Shown: positions 24,839 to 33,183 of the stretch, piece after piece | How positions within the stretch are numbered: the stretch's first letter is position 1 | Layout: each line of letters starts with the position of its first letter | NCBI GenBank assembly: GCA_002347265.1 | Contig: DDYB01000023.1 | Location: 87,131 to 151,130 of the forward strand | Origin: Desulfobacteraceae bacterium UBA2245 | GTDB taxonomy: Bacteria; Desulfobacterota; Desulfobacteria; Desulfobacterales; UBA2245 | Direction: 5' to 3' | DNA length: 64,000 nt | Translations under genes and position numbers: made by a program | Notes under the pieces: generated by a model | The model's input: only the letters and a program-made list of their open reading frames with translations | What the model was told of the DNA's origin: nothing | Databases searched by the model: none

Positions 24839-25054
24839 ATGATTGCGTCTCCCTGCAAAAGATGCCCGTTGAGAAATCAGTCAAAGGATCTGTGCATTAA
24901 AAATTGCCGTAAGCTGCAGGCCGTTCAGGAACTTTACGTGTCTCTTAGAGAGGGAGGGGAATCGGAACTGTCTTCCGCGATTGATTATGCCGACGAGGGA
25001 AGATTCAGCATTAACAGCATGACCGCGGTAAGATCGGGAGGAATGGCGTGCTGA
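24839..25054 (+). CDS. Small four-cysteine protein, possible zinc-binding
   Basis: 71 residues from the ATG at 24839, six bases after GGAGG; the ATG at 24833 abuts the site. The N-terminus has two CxxC-like pairs (SPCKRCPLRN and LCIKNCRKL), a pattern of small zinc-ribbon-like proteins, followed by an acidic helical tail. Family function unknown. A hairpin terminator follows at 25111. Confidence 0.65.
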   Translation: MIASPCKRCPLRNQSKDLCIKNCRKLQAVQELYVSLREGGESELSSAIDYADEGRFSINSMTAVRSGGMAC

Positions 25055-25110
25055 TCAATCCTTCCTGTTTGTTCCGCACCTGGAACGCTTCCCTGGTTAA
25101 AGGCAAGGGG

Positions 25111-25147
25111 CTTTTCCGGGCTTGTCCCGGAAGGGGGGAAGTTTTTC
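25111..25147 (+). terminator. Hairpin terminator after the four-cysteine protein
   Basis: CTTTTCCGGG (25111-25120) pairs with CCCGGAAGGG (25126-25135, two wobbles) around a 5-nt loop, followed by GTTTTTC. Confidence 0.6.
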
Positions 25148-25240
25148 TTGATTCATATCATCATATCTCTGAACCAGAACCTCTCCGGTTCAGTCGCCGT
25201 CGGAAGGTCCGACGATTCCTTCCTTTTCCACCATTTCGAA

Positions 25241-25434
25241 AATTCGGGGGGCGTCTTATTTAACGATTGGCAAACCCCGCCTTGTTTAATTTACTTTTTT
25301 TATGGCCCGCATCGCAAGAGAAGCGGCTCCTGGGCTGCCCCGCCATGTCATCCAACGGGGCAACGGACGGCAGCAGACGTTTTACTATGATGAGGATTGC
25401 CAATCGTGTTTTGAAGATAAGATGCCCCCGAATT
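25241..25434 (+). mobile_element. MITE-like element with RAYT-derived interior
   Basis: Imperfect terminal inverted repeats at 25241-25273 and 25397-25434 (outer 20 bp nearly identical, then a 5-bp indel, then TTGCCAATCG identical) enclose the first part of a REP-associated tyrosine transposase gene. Total about 194 bp. It looks like an internally deleted, non-autonomous relative of a RAYT element. Confidence 0.65.
25302..25396 (+). pseudogene. Truncated REP-associated (Y1) transposase, N-terminus only
   Basis: Begins at ATG 25302 with MARIAREAAPGLPRHVIQRG, then NGRQQTFYYDED, the conserved opening of TnpA_REP/RAYT transposases. Similarity stops where the right inverted repeat begins; the HUH motif and catalytic Tyr are absent. 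Non-functional. Confidence 0.75.
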
Positions 25435-25672
25435 ATTCGTCGGCTCGTAGTGCCGCACTCCGGTTTCCTTCGGACAAATCTCCGCGAATTCGCACTTGCC
25501 TTCGGTCGTTATTTATGATCCTGTTGTTATCATCCGGGTTCAGATACAGGGGGCTTGCACCCCCACAGGATCACGCCTATTTCAGCGTACACAAATAAAT
25601 CCAGCGGACAAAAAGCCGCGCGGCTGGTTTAAAAAGTTCGAAACTATCGAGAAAAGGGGAGGAGGCAATTTG

Positions 25673-26239
25673 ATGGAAATCATTACGCCGAACCGGGAAA
25701 AGGCGCTGTCCCTGCTGAAGGAATACAACAGCGGCGAATCTCTCATCAAACATGCGCTGGGGGTCGAAGGCGTCATGCGTTATATCGCCAGGAAATACAA
25801 AGAAGATGAAGAGAAGTGGGGCATCATCGGGCTTCTCCATGACCTGGATTACGAGAGATTCCCGGAACAGCACTGCAGGAAAACCAGGGAGATCATGAGA
25901 GAACGGGGTTGGCCGGAGGAATACATCACCGCCGTGATATCCCATGGATGGGGCATCTGCAGCGATATCGAGCCGAAAACGACTTTGGAGAAGACGCTTT
26001 ACACCATCGATGAACTGGTGGGCTTTGTCACGGCATGCGCCCTGGTCCGCCCGTCAAAAAGCGTGATGGACCTGGAAGTGGGATCCGTGCGCAAGAAATG
26101 GAAGCAGAAGGGTTTTGCCGTGGGCGTGAATCGCACCGTAATCGAAAAAGGGGCGCAGATGCTGGGCGTCGAACTCGACACGCTCATTGCCGACGTGATC
26201 ATGGGCATGCGTGAGGTTGCCGCCGCCATCGGGTTATGA
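25673..26239 (+). CDS. HD-domain phosphohydrolase-like protein
   Basis: 188 residues from the ATG at 25673 behind a strong GGGGAGGAGG site. HD-domain ligands are seen as LIKHALGVEGVMRYIARKY (first His) and GLLHDLDYERFPEQH (HD doublet at about residues 59-60). Then VISHGWG and a Asp-containing TIDELVGFVTACALVRPSKSVMDLEV, typical of HDIG-type hydrolases found in many anaerobes. Probable metal-dependent phosphohydrolase acting on a nucleotide; substrate unknown. The short gene after it overlaps its 3' end in another frame. Confidence 0.85.
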   Translation: MEIITPNREKALSLLKEYNSGESLIKHALGVEGVMRYIARKYKEDEEKWGIIGLLHDLDYERFPEQHCRKTREIMRERGWPEEYITAVISHGWGICSDIEPKTTLEKTLYTIDELVGFVTACALVRPSKSVMDLEVGSVRKKWKQKGFAVGVNRTVIEKGAQMLGVELDTLIADVIMGMREVAAAIGL

Positions 26240-26741
26240 TGTTCAGGCTGTCGCGGCTCGCCTGACTGCGGAAAAAATTTCGAAGACACTCTGCTTAAAT
26301 AATGATATTCTTGTTGTCAATGAGCAATTGCTGTCTTTGATAAAAAAGCCCTGGCAGGATTTTCTATCCACGGATGCTCTAACAGAGGAGATAACTTTGG
26401 TTGCTCAAAAAATATCCGCATGGGAGAAGTGGATCGTCAAACAGATCCATTTTCTTTACAAACTCAGGAACGAGCTTGCCAAAATTGAGGAGTCCTTGAA
26501 GTCGCTTCCAAGCGTGCAGGACGTCAAGGACAAAGAAAAAAAGCAGATTCAGAAAATCAGAAAGAAGCTGGAAGAAAAGCGGGAAAAAGACTCCGGAGTG
26601 TCATCCTTTGCAATTGAAGAACAGACGGATCAGGTCTTTGCCCGAAATTGGAAGGAATTTGACCGCGAATTGAAAAAGGCACAGGAGTCGATGGATCGGA
26701 TCAAGACCGTATTGATCGGAAAAGGTGTATTTAATCCATAA
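26211..26741 (+). CDS. Coiled-coil protein of unknown function
   Basis: Up to 176 residues; the first ~25 overlap the HD gene, so the true start may lie downstream (no good ribosome binding site seen). The body is charged and helical, with a likely coiled coil at residues 80-170 (LAKIEESLKSL, EKKQIQKIRKKLEEKREKD, DRELKKAQESMDRIKT). No cysteine, signal peptide or known domain. It could be a truncated remnant, given its position in a relic-rich region. Confidence 0.5.
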   Translation: MRLPPPSGYDVQAVAARLTAEKISKTLCLNNDILVVNEQLLSLIKKPWQDFLSTDALTEEITLVAQKISAWEKWIVKQIHFLYKLRNELAKIEESLKSLPSVQDVKDKEKKQIQKIRKKLEEKREKDSGVSSFAIEEQTDQVFARNWKEFDRELKKAQESMDRIKTVLIGKGVFNP

Positions 26742-27174
26742 GGAAAGAGAGGAACGGCAAGAAACGGTGTCTTGCATAAAGGGCATGCCGGGAAAAGAGG
26801 CGAAGCCTGTGCAAAAAGATACCGATATTGTTTAATAAATTTATAAACCGAGTGATTCAGAGCCGTCCCGCATATCTCCGCATATCTCCGTGAAACAAAG
26901 CATCCGGCGATTTTGACGGACATCCATCTTTTCAAATAGCAATTCTTATTGACTCGTATCCACAAACAGCCATCCCCGGCAAAGATGCAGGACCGCAATC
27001 CGTAATCGTTGATGTGATTTTTTCGATACTTGTGGTATCTATAACAGGTTATGTGAAAGTTCAGAGCAACGGATTCATGGTTGAAATACCGCGGCGGTGC
27101 CGGAAAAACAGGAGTTAAAGCGGGAAAACAAAAGCCCTGAGCGTTTTCAATGGCTTCAGGAGAGCCGGAATAAA
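26742..27174 (+). other. Intergenic region; short 10-bp tandem duplication only
   Basis: No gene recognised. A tandem duplication CGCATATCTC occurs at about 26871-26890. Low GC compared with neighbours. Confidence 0.4.
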
Positions 27175-27732
27175 ATGCAATCTATATGGAAGTCAAAAGG
27201 GAAAAAGCTGCATACACGAAATATAAAAATAACGACGTACGATTATGACGGACAAAGAATCATTGTAGAAGGTATTCTCAAGGATGACCGCTTCCAGAAA
27301 TCTTATGAGATCATCGGCGAACCGTTTCCGCGCGGCGTCATTCATCACATGGCCATACGACTGCTGGTTAATTGCTCCGATCTTCTGATCGAGGATGTTG
27401 ATGTTGATCTGGCAGCTGTTCCTCAGGAAGTGTGCAGGGAAACGATCGACTGCCTTGCCCCCATCAAGGGGCTGGCCATTACCAATGGCTTTACGTCAAA
27501 AGTAAAACAACTGGCCCTTGGCAATAAGGGCTGCACCCACCTGGTGGAGCTCATCCAGGCAATGGCCCCTGCCATCTTTCAGGGATTTGCGGCGCACCGG
27601 TCACAGAAACCATCGTCTTTCGATCCTGATCAAGCGAAGAAGATTATTCAACCTCTGATCAATACTTGCCACGCCTGGCGCGAGGATGGCCCCTTTGTTG
27701 AAATGTTCAGAAAGAAGCTCAACATGCAATAG
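27175..27732 (+). CDS. DUF2889 family protein
   Basis: 185 residues from the ATG at 27175; an in-frame GTG at 27097 would add 26. It matches DUF2889: an initial TRNIKITTYDYDGQRIIVEGILKDDR, GVIHHMAIRLLVNCSDLLIEDVDVDL, and the diagnostic LAPIKGLAITNGFTSKVKQLALGNKGCTHLVELIQAMAPAIFQG. The biochemical function of the family is unknown; a PilZ-like or thiol-linked role has not been shown to my knowledge. Monocistronic. Confidence 0.8.
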   Translation: MQSIWKSKGKKLHTRNIKITTYDYDGQRIIVEGILKDDRFQKSYEIIGEPFPRGVIHHMAIRLLVNCSDLLIEDVDVDLAAVPQEVCRETIDCLAPIKGLAITNGFTSKVKQLALGNKGCTHLVELIQAMAPAIFQGFAAHRSQKPSSFDPDQAKKIIQPLINTCHAWREDGPFVEMFRKKLNMQ

Positions 27733-28011
27733 AAACGAATGACAGGCGGTGCGGTCTGAGTTTATGTTCATGACGGAATGGGCTCAACCCTCGAAATGTG
27801 CCAGCTTGACAAATCGAGGTTCGGCCAATAACAAGAGGTCCACGGCGCGGCAATGGACAATGAAATTTTCCGGAACGCTTTCTGAAAATATAACTGGTAC
27901 GGGCTTTTTGCGGCGCACCTGGGTCCGGTTCGCGTCGTATCTGCCTGTCGAGTGGCTGTTGTGATCCTGCGAGAGGGGGCTTGCAGGGGATATTGTTAAT
28001 TTGGCCGCCTT

Positions 28012-28947
28012 CTATTTTTTGCTCAGTGCCGCGGCCAGCTGCCTGGCCCGGCTGAAACCCGCCGAGGTGACGATGCCTTTTCCGGCAGGGTCATTTGCAG
28101 CGAGGTCTTTCATCTGCTTCACGCGGGCCTCACTGGGCGGGTGCGTGGTCATGGCGTCTGACAGACTCCGGAGAACAGGACTTCCCGATTTGCTGTTTTT
28201 CTCGATTTCCAGAAGTTTTTCGTAGAATCTGCCGACCTGATTCTTGTCGTATCCCGCGCCGACGGCCAGCCGATATCCAATGCGGTCGGCCTCCATTTCG
28301 TCTTCGCGTGAATTCACCAGAAAGCCGTATTTCTGGGCCAGCAACCCCCCACCGGCGCCCAGAAGGCCTCCGATTGCGGCTGCTTTGGCCCGGGAGGCGG
28401 AGTCGTCAAAAAGTACGGCGCCCAGACCCAGGCCGACGGCCGCGCCCACAACGGCGCCTCCTGTCGCATACATCCAGGTTTTATTCTGGGCCTTTTCCAT
28501 CGCGTACATGCGCTCCGCCGTATGACGGGCCACGACATGCCCAATCTCATGCGAGACCACGCCGGCCAGCTCCGCCTCATTTTCGGCCATCGCAATCAGC
28601 GGAGCGGTCACGAAGACCGCCCCCGCCGGCATCGCAAACGCGTTGGCGTTCGGCACATCCACGACGGTGAACGAGTAGTAATAGGGGTTCCCTTCCAGGT
28701 TGTTGGCCCGGACGATTTTCATCCCCAGATCGGATATGTATTTCTGAAGTTCCGGATTATTCGCCCTCGGGTAATCCTGAAGCATTTTGGGCAGCGCTTC
28801 CTTGGTCAGGCGCTGCTCGTCGGCCACGGTCAGACTGGTTTCCTGACCCACGTTCGAGCCTTCGCGGTAGCGCGAACTGCCGCTCGGCGCGCAGGCCGTG
28901 TTGACGGCTGCGATCAATAAGATCAACAAGACGGATATTTTTTTCAT
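28012..28947 (-). CDS. M48-family metalloprotease, exported
   Basis: 311 residues from the ATG at 28947 behind GGGAG. The N-terminus MKKISVLLILLIAAVNTAC suggests a signal peptide, possibly a lipoprotein, though the lipobox is imperfect. The zinc motif is VSHEIGHVVARH, with the third ligand Glu in EDEMEADRIG and a glycine-rich hydrophobic segment between. The family (BepA/LoiP-like) degrades misfolded envelope proteins. A complete IS lies 79 bp upstream of the start codon, so its native promoter may be displaced. Confidence 0.9.
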   Translation of the reverse strand: MKKISVLLILLIAAVNTACAPSGSSRYREGSNVGQETSLTVADEQRLTKEALPKMLQDYPRANNPELQKYISDLGMKIVRANNLEGNPYYYSFTVVDVPNANAFAMPAGAVFVTAPLIAMAENEAELAGVVSHEIGHVVARHTAERMYAMEKAQNKTWMYATGGAVVGAAVGLGLGAVLFDDSASRAKAAAIGGLLGAGGGLLAQKYGFLVNSREDEMEADRIGYRLAVGAGYDKNQVGRFYEKLLEIEKNSKSGSPVLRSLSDAMTTHPPSEARVKQMKDLAANDPAGKGIVTSAGFSRARQLAAALSKK

Positions 28948-29025
28948 ATTGATGCTCCCGGGTCTGTTGATGTGTTTGAAAACGCCCGTCTTTTCCACAG
29001 CGGCGGGCCTTTTTTATCTCGATAA

Positions 29026-30553
29026 CTCAACTTTCGGGAATGGATTGGTGGTGCAAAAATCGGTCTATCCATTTGATTTTATGAAGAAATAACTTGAAGA
29101 GCCCAGACTGTTGATATATAGTGGATCTGCAACAATCACAATAATATCAACACGAAAGGGCTCAAATGAACCATACCAATATTGCCTCCCAATCGCAAGC
29201 CCAGATTCATGTTCAAAGCAAAATCGATGATTTCTTTGGCCGTTTCAAAATTGCCGCCCTCATGCATCGGTGCGGGGTGCGCAAACATCACGGCCATAGT
29301 GTACGCTCTTTGACAGAAGCCATTTTCACACTGCCCTTTGTCGGCAAGAACTTCTTCCGCGGCATCGTGATCAACAGCGAATTGCCATTTCGCAAAGACG
29401 CCGCTTACGACTTGCTCAAGGGTAAGACCTATAACTGGCGTCGGTTGCTGCTTTCTCTGGGCCGGCGGCTGTTCGCCATGTTCAGCGGGCTGACCAGCGA
29501 CAAGCGCGAATCGGTACTCATTATTGACGACAGCCCGTATGACCGATCCCGCTCCAAATGGGTGGAACTGCTCTCCAATGTCTGGGATCACAGCACCGGG
29601 CGCTTCCTGAAAGGTTTCCGGATGCTCACTATCTGCTGGTCGGATGGCGCCAGTTGCCTGCCCATGGATTTTGCCCTGTTGTCTTCCTCGGATGCTGACA
29701 AACGGGTATGCGACAGCCAGAAGTCAGTGGACAAACGTTGCTGTGCCTATCAGCGCCGCAAGGAAGCTACCGCGAAAGCAACCGTGCATTTGGAAGCAAT
29801 GCTCAAGCGTATCCTTTCGACGGGCGTATCGGCCCGGTACTTGCTGATGGACAGTTGGTTTACGATGCCAGCGACCGTTGTCACGTTAGCCCGGCACATG
29901 GATGTCATCGGCATGGTGAAAAAGTCTTCTCGCATTCACTACAGCTTCAATGGCCAGCCCATGGACATCAAGGCCATCTACCGCAGGCTTACAAAACGTC
30001 GTGGACGCGCCAGGATCATGGCCAGCGCCAATGTGATGCTCAAGGATGCGGTTGCCGCCAAGCTGGTATTTGTACGCGACAAACGGAAAAAGAATTGGTT
30101 GGCCCTGTTGTCAACCGATACGAACCTGGCCGATGAGGATATCGTGCGCATCTACGGCAAACGATGGGACATCGAAGTGTTTTTCAAGATGGCCAAACAA
30201 CATCTGAAACTGGCCAAGGAGATCCAGTGCCGGGATTTCGATGCCCTGATCGCCCATACTTCTATCGTCTTCATGCGCTACATGTTCCTGGTATACCAAT
30301 GCCGCATGGAAACAGATCATCGCAGCTTCGGAGACCTGTTTTATGCCTGCTGCGAGGAAGTAGCGGATATCTCCTTTATGGAGGCGCTCTACCGTATCTT
30401 GACGCTGGCGGTCGATCAGTTGAAGCAACTGGGCACCTTCTGCGAAAAAACGGTAGCCGCCTTCTTCGATGCAATCATGAATACCGCATTGCAGTATGTT
30501 GGCTTGTCAAAGAGCAAATTGGCGATCGAATAAACACGATCCCGAAAGTTGAA
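29026..30553 (+). mobile_element. Complete IS4-family insertion sequence (1528 bp)
   Basis: Terminal inverted repeats of about 14 bp (CTCAACTTTCGGGA at 29026-29039 and its near-complement ending at 30553, with a mismatch at the outermost base). They are bounded by TCGATAA at 29019-29025 and 30554-30560, a likely 7-bp target duplication. It contains one intact transposase. Intact ends and ORF suggest a recent or active insertion. Confidence 0.8.
29166..30533 (+). CDS. IS4-family DDE transposase
   Basis: 455 residues. The catalytic triad is visible: first Asp in LIIDDSPYDRS (D121/D122), second in RYLLMDSWF, and Glu in the IS4 signature Y-x2-R-x3-E-x6-K, present here as YGKRWDIEVFFKMAK. The full-length frame runs between the two terminal repeats. 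No frameshift seen. Confidence 0.93.
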   Translation: MNHTNIASQSQAQIHVQSKIDDFFGRFKIAALMHRCGVRKHHGHSVRSLTEAIFTLPFVGKNFFRGIVINSELPFRKDAAYDLLKGKTYNWRRLLLSLGRRLFAMFSGLTSDKRESVLIIDDSPYDRSRSKWVELLSNVWDHSTGRFLKGFRMLTICWSDGASCLPMDFALLSSSDADKRVCDSQKSVDKRCCAYQRRKEATAKATVHLEAMLKRILSTGVSARYLLMDSWFTMPATVVTLARHMDVIGMVKKSSRIHYSFNGQPMDIKAIYRRLTKRRGRARIMASANVMLKDAVAAKLVFVRDKRKKNWLALLSTDTNLADEDIVRIYGKRWDIEVFFKMAKQHLKLAKEIQCRDFDALIAHTSIVFMRYMFLVYQCRMETDHRSFGDLFYACCEEVADISFMEALYRILTLAVDQLKQLGTFCEKTVAAFFDAIMNTALQYVGLSKSKLAIE

Positions 30554-30560
30554 TCGATAA

Positions 30561-30951
30561 TTTGAATTAAACATCGGCGCGGGTTTCTGTCAAGCGGATA
30601 GGACATGGGAAAGCCATTGCGTTCATGCGTTTTTATTCGTTTGAGAATATGGTAGTAGAAAGTCATGCCATGACAATTGAGAATAGATACGCCATCTGGC
30701 ATCAATCAATTGCCGCCGGAGATGAGGCATGACAATCAGCGCCGAATTCGGCCTTAATGGTTGCCGGCTGTCGGCCCAGCGGCCGGCATGAAAAAACGAC
30801 TTGAGAAAAGCAGTTGGGTCAGGTTTTTCATTTTTGACAAAAACTGGTAAAATTCGAAGCATCGGCTTCGGCAATTGCTCGATTCGCCGGATCCAGAAAC
30901 CTGGCCGGCGATTAAACCCTTGGGCGGGGAACGGGATTGAAAGGAGACCGG
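30561..30951 (+). other. Intergenic region right of the IS; no gene seen
   Basis: About 390 bp. It ends with AAGGAG for the DUF4126 gene. I see neither a gene relic nor a clear promoter. Confidence 0.4.
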
Positions 30952-31530
30952 ATGGAAACGATGATGGCCATTTTTATCGGCATCGGCTTAAGCGCGACAT
31001 GCGGATTCAGAATCTTCGTTCCCCTGCTGGGGATGAGCATCGCCCACCAGACCGGGCACCTGACGCTGTCTCCCGGCTTCGAGTGGATCGGTTCCTGGCC
31101 CGCCGGGATTGCATTCGCCGTTGCCGCCGTCGTCGAGGTGGGCGGCTACTACATACCCTGGGTGGACAACCTTCTGGACTCTGTCGCCACGCCGGGTGCG
31201 GTGGTTGCGGGGACCATTGTCACCGCATCCATGATCGGCGATGTGTCGCCGTTTCTCCGCTGGTCCCTTGCCCTGATCGCCGGGGGCGGTGCAGCCGGAG
31301 TGATTCAGGGCTCAAGCATGTTGGTGCGCGGCGTCTCGGCAGCCTCGACCGGCGGCGCCGGCAACCCCGCGGTCTCGACCCTGGAACTGCTGGCCTCGAT
31401 CGCCGGAACCGTCGTGTCCATCCTGCTGCCGGTTGTCGCGATTGCCCTGGTCGTCCTGATCGTGTTTATAATTCTCAGGCGGATTCTTCGCATGCGAGCC
31501 AGGCCCGCCGACCAGAGAAATGTTCAGTAA
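30952..31530 (+). CDS. DUF4126 membrane protein
   Basis: 192 residues from the ATG at 30952 with AAGGAG upstream. Starts METMMAIFIGIGLSATCGFRIFVPLLG, then GFEWIGSWPAGIAFAVAAVVEVGGYYIPWVDNLLDSVATPGAVVAG, the conserved DUF4126 core. About five hydrophobic segments and a basic tail indicate an inner-membrane protein. Function unknown in the family. Confidence 0.85.
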   Translation: METMMAIFIGIGLSATCGFRIFVPLLGMSIAHQTGHLTLSPGFEWIGSWPAGIAFAVAAVVEVGGYYIPWVDNLLDSVATPGAVVAGTIVTASMIGDVSPFLRWSLALIAGGGAAGVIQGSSMLVRGVSAASTGGAGNPAVSTLELLASIAGTVVSILLPVVAIALVVLIVFIILRRILRMRARPADQRNVQ

Positions 31531-31734
31531 CCGGATCTTGAAAACCTTCGCCTAAGTCCGCCATCCGGCGTTTGATGCGCCATGATTCCCTGAACCCCGC
31601 CGCCAGCTGGGGTAGCGGAAATTTGAAAGTGACTTTAGAGCGGATTCTTGGCGGGCACAGAACCTGAAGACGAGGTGTTGACCAGGAACAGGCTCACAGG
31701 CCTTGCAGACTGCTGTAAGACCGCCGGCACCGGG

Positions 31735-32112
31735 CTACTCTTTCACCTCAAAAAGATTGTCGTCGTAATCGGAAATAAAAGTAACCACACCCGAACCCTT
31801 GGGAACCTGAACAACCTTCAGGCCCGCCATCCGGCTTTTGTGAACAACATTCATGAAATCATCCACCTGAATGCAGGAATGCGCGATCGGCCGTTCGGGC
31901 GCTTTATACTCCCGATACACCAGTATCTCAAAATGAACCGTTCCGCCCCGGTAATGTATGATTAAAAAATCATCATTTATTCCGAAAATGGCCTGGGTCA
32001 GCTTTTTGTCGAGAATCGCCGGCGCTGATTTTTCCAGCCCGAGGATATCGATAAAAAAACGGTCCGCCTTTTCTTCACTGCTGGCGGCGAGTCCGGTGTG
32101 GATCAGCTTCAT
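31735..32112 (-). CDS. VOC-family (glyoxalase-like) protein
   Basis: 125 residues with the two beta-alpha-beta-beta-beta modules of vicinal-oxygen-chelate proteins: IHTGLAASSEEKADRFFIDILGLE at the start, HFEILVYREY, IAHSCIQVDDFMNVVHKSRMAG and the terminal VTFISDYDDNLFEVKE. Metal-ligand candidates are H5, E-64-like and a C-terminal Glu. Last gene of a minus-strand unit after a dehydrogenase and an LsrF homologue (12-bp gap), so it may epimerise or isomerise a sugar-derived intermediate; inference only. Confidence 0.85.
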   Translation of the reverse strand: MKLIHTGLAASSEEKADRFFIDILGLEKSAPAILDKKLTQAIFGINDDFLIIHYRGGTVHFEILVYREYKAPERPIAHSCIQVDDFMNVVHKSRMAGLKVVQVPKGSGVVTFISDYDDNLFEVKE

Positions 32113-32124
32113 GCAACCCGCCTT

Positions 32125-33141
32125 TCATTTTTCCTGGGGTTTGATGATGACCTTGAGTGATTCGTCTCCGGCCAGGAGCAACCTGAATCCTCTGTCGGCG
32201 TCTTTCAACGGCAGCCGGTGCGTAATGAGGTCATCCACCTTGATGATCCTGTTCGCAATCAGGTCGAGGGCTTCTTCAATATCCTGAGGTCCGCAATAAT
32301 AGGATGTGCATATGCGTATTTCCTTTCTCCAGAAATCATTGATCGGAACCACCACCTCCTTATCGGGCCCGGGCACGGAGAATAAAACCACCACTCCGCC
32401 CATATCCACGGTTTCCCAGGCCTGATTCAAAGCGGACAGGGCCGAGGTGGCAACAATGACGGCATCCGCTTTCCGGCCATTGAACCGCAGCAGCTGTTCC
32501 GGGACATCGGCGGCCGCGTCGGCGACATGGTCCGCGCCAAAATTTCTGGCCAGTTCAAGCCTTCTTTTATTGGCATCGGTCGCCATGACCCTGCATTTTT
32601 TATGCTTGGCAAGCTGGATATGCAGGAGCCCGGACATGCCGGCGCCGAGTATGAGGACCGTCTGGCCCGCCTCAATGGACGCCAGTCTCTGCGCCCTGAC
32701 AACACAGGCCAGGGGTTCGATGAATGTCGCCTGTTCATAGCTGACAGTGTCCGGCAGCCGATAGACGCCATTTGCAACCAGTTCTTTCGGCACCAGGATA
32801 TATTCGGCAAAGCCTCCCGGCAGCCGGTCCTTGATCGCACTGCATTGAGGGTAATGTCCCTTCAGACAATAAACGCATTTATGGCAGGGAACCTTGGGCG
32901 CGATGAAGAGCCGATCCCCTTTTTTGTACTGGCTGACCCCGGCGCCGGTTTCTACAACCTCTACTCCCGCCTCATGGCCTTGAACCAAGGGTGCGCGGGG
33001 CAAACGGTACCACTCGACCACGTCGCTGCCGCATATCCCGCAGGCCATGACCTTTACCAGCATCTCGCCCGGGCCGGGCGAAGGGGTTGGCGCTTCTTCC
33101 AGCCGTATGTCGTTGTTGTTGTACCACATGCATACTTGCAT
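32125..33141 (-). CDS. Zinc-dependent medium-chain dehydrogenase (polyol/alcohol type)
   Basis: 338 residues. Catalytic zinc site: ACGICGSDVVEW (Cys) and GHEAG (His-Glu). The structural zinc loop is VPCHKCVYCLKGHYPQC with four cysteines. The Rossmann motif is VLILGAGMSGLLHIQLAK, followed by an acidic residue (ATDANKRR) favouring NAD. Similar to sorbitol/threonine dehydrogenase types. Middle gene of the lsrF - dehydrogenase - VOC unit. Substrate not determinable from the sequence. Confidence 0.9.
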   Translation of the reverse strand: MQVCMWYNNNDIRLEEAPTPSPGPGEMLVKVMACGICGSDVVEWYRLPRAPLVQGHEAGVEVVETGAGVSQYKKGDRLFIAPKVPCHKCVYCLKGHYPQCSAIKDRLPGGFAEYILVPKELVANGVYRLPDTVSYEQATFIEPLACVVRAQRLASIEAGQTVLILGAGMSGLLHIQLAKHKKCRVMATDANKRRLELARNFGADHVADAAADVPEQLLRFNGRKADAVIVATSALSALNQAWETVDMGGVVVLFSVPGPDKEVVVPINDFWRKEIRICTSYYCGPQDIEEALDLIANRIIKVDDLITHRLPLKDADRGFRLLLAGDESLKVIIKPQEK

Positions 33142-33183
33142 ATTATTCCCACGCTGCTTTGTGAAAAACGCCGGCAGGGCGCT

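Noticed and set aside
23807..25000. Attachment site duplication of the tRNA-Thr 3' end
   Set aside because: No second copy of the T-arm/acceptor sequence was found to the right, and no integrase gene is present.
25549..25564. GGGGG-CTTGCA-CCCCC hairpin as a REP sequence belonging to the RAYT relic
   Set aside because: Only one clear copy was seen (27976 shares just the left half), so a REP family cannot be supported from this window.
27749..27964. 71-codon plus-strand frame between the DUF2889 and M48 genes
   Set aside because: No ribosome binding site and low-complexity, non-conserved appearance.
30820..30860. TTGACA near 30835 followed by TAAAAT as a promoter for the DUF4126 gene
   Set aside because: The spacer is only about 8 bp.
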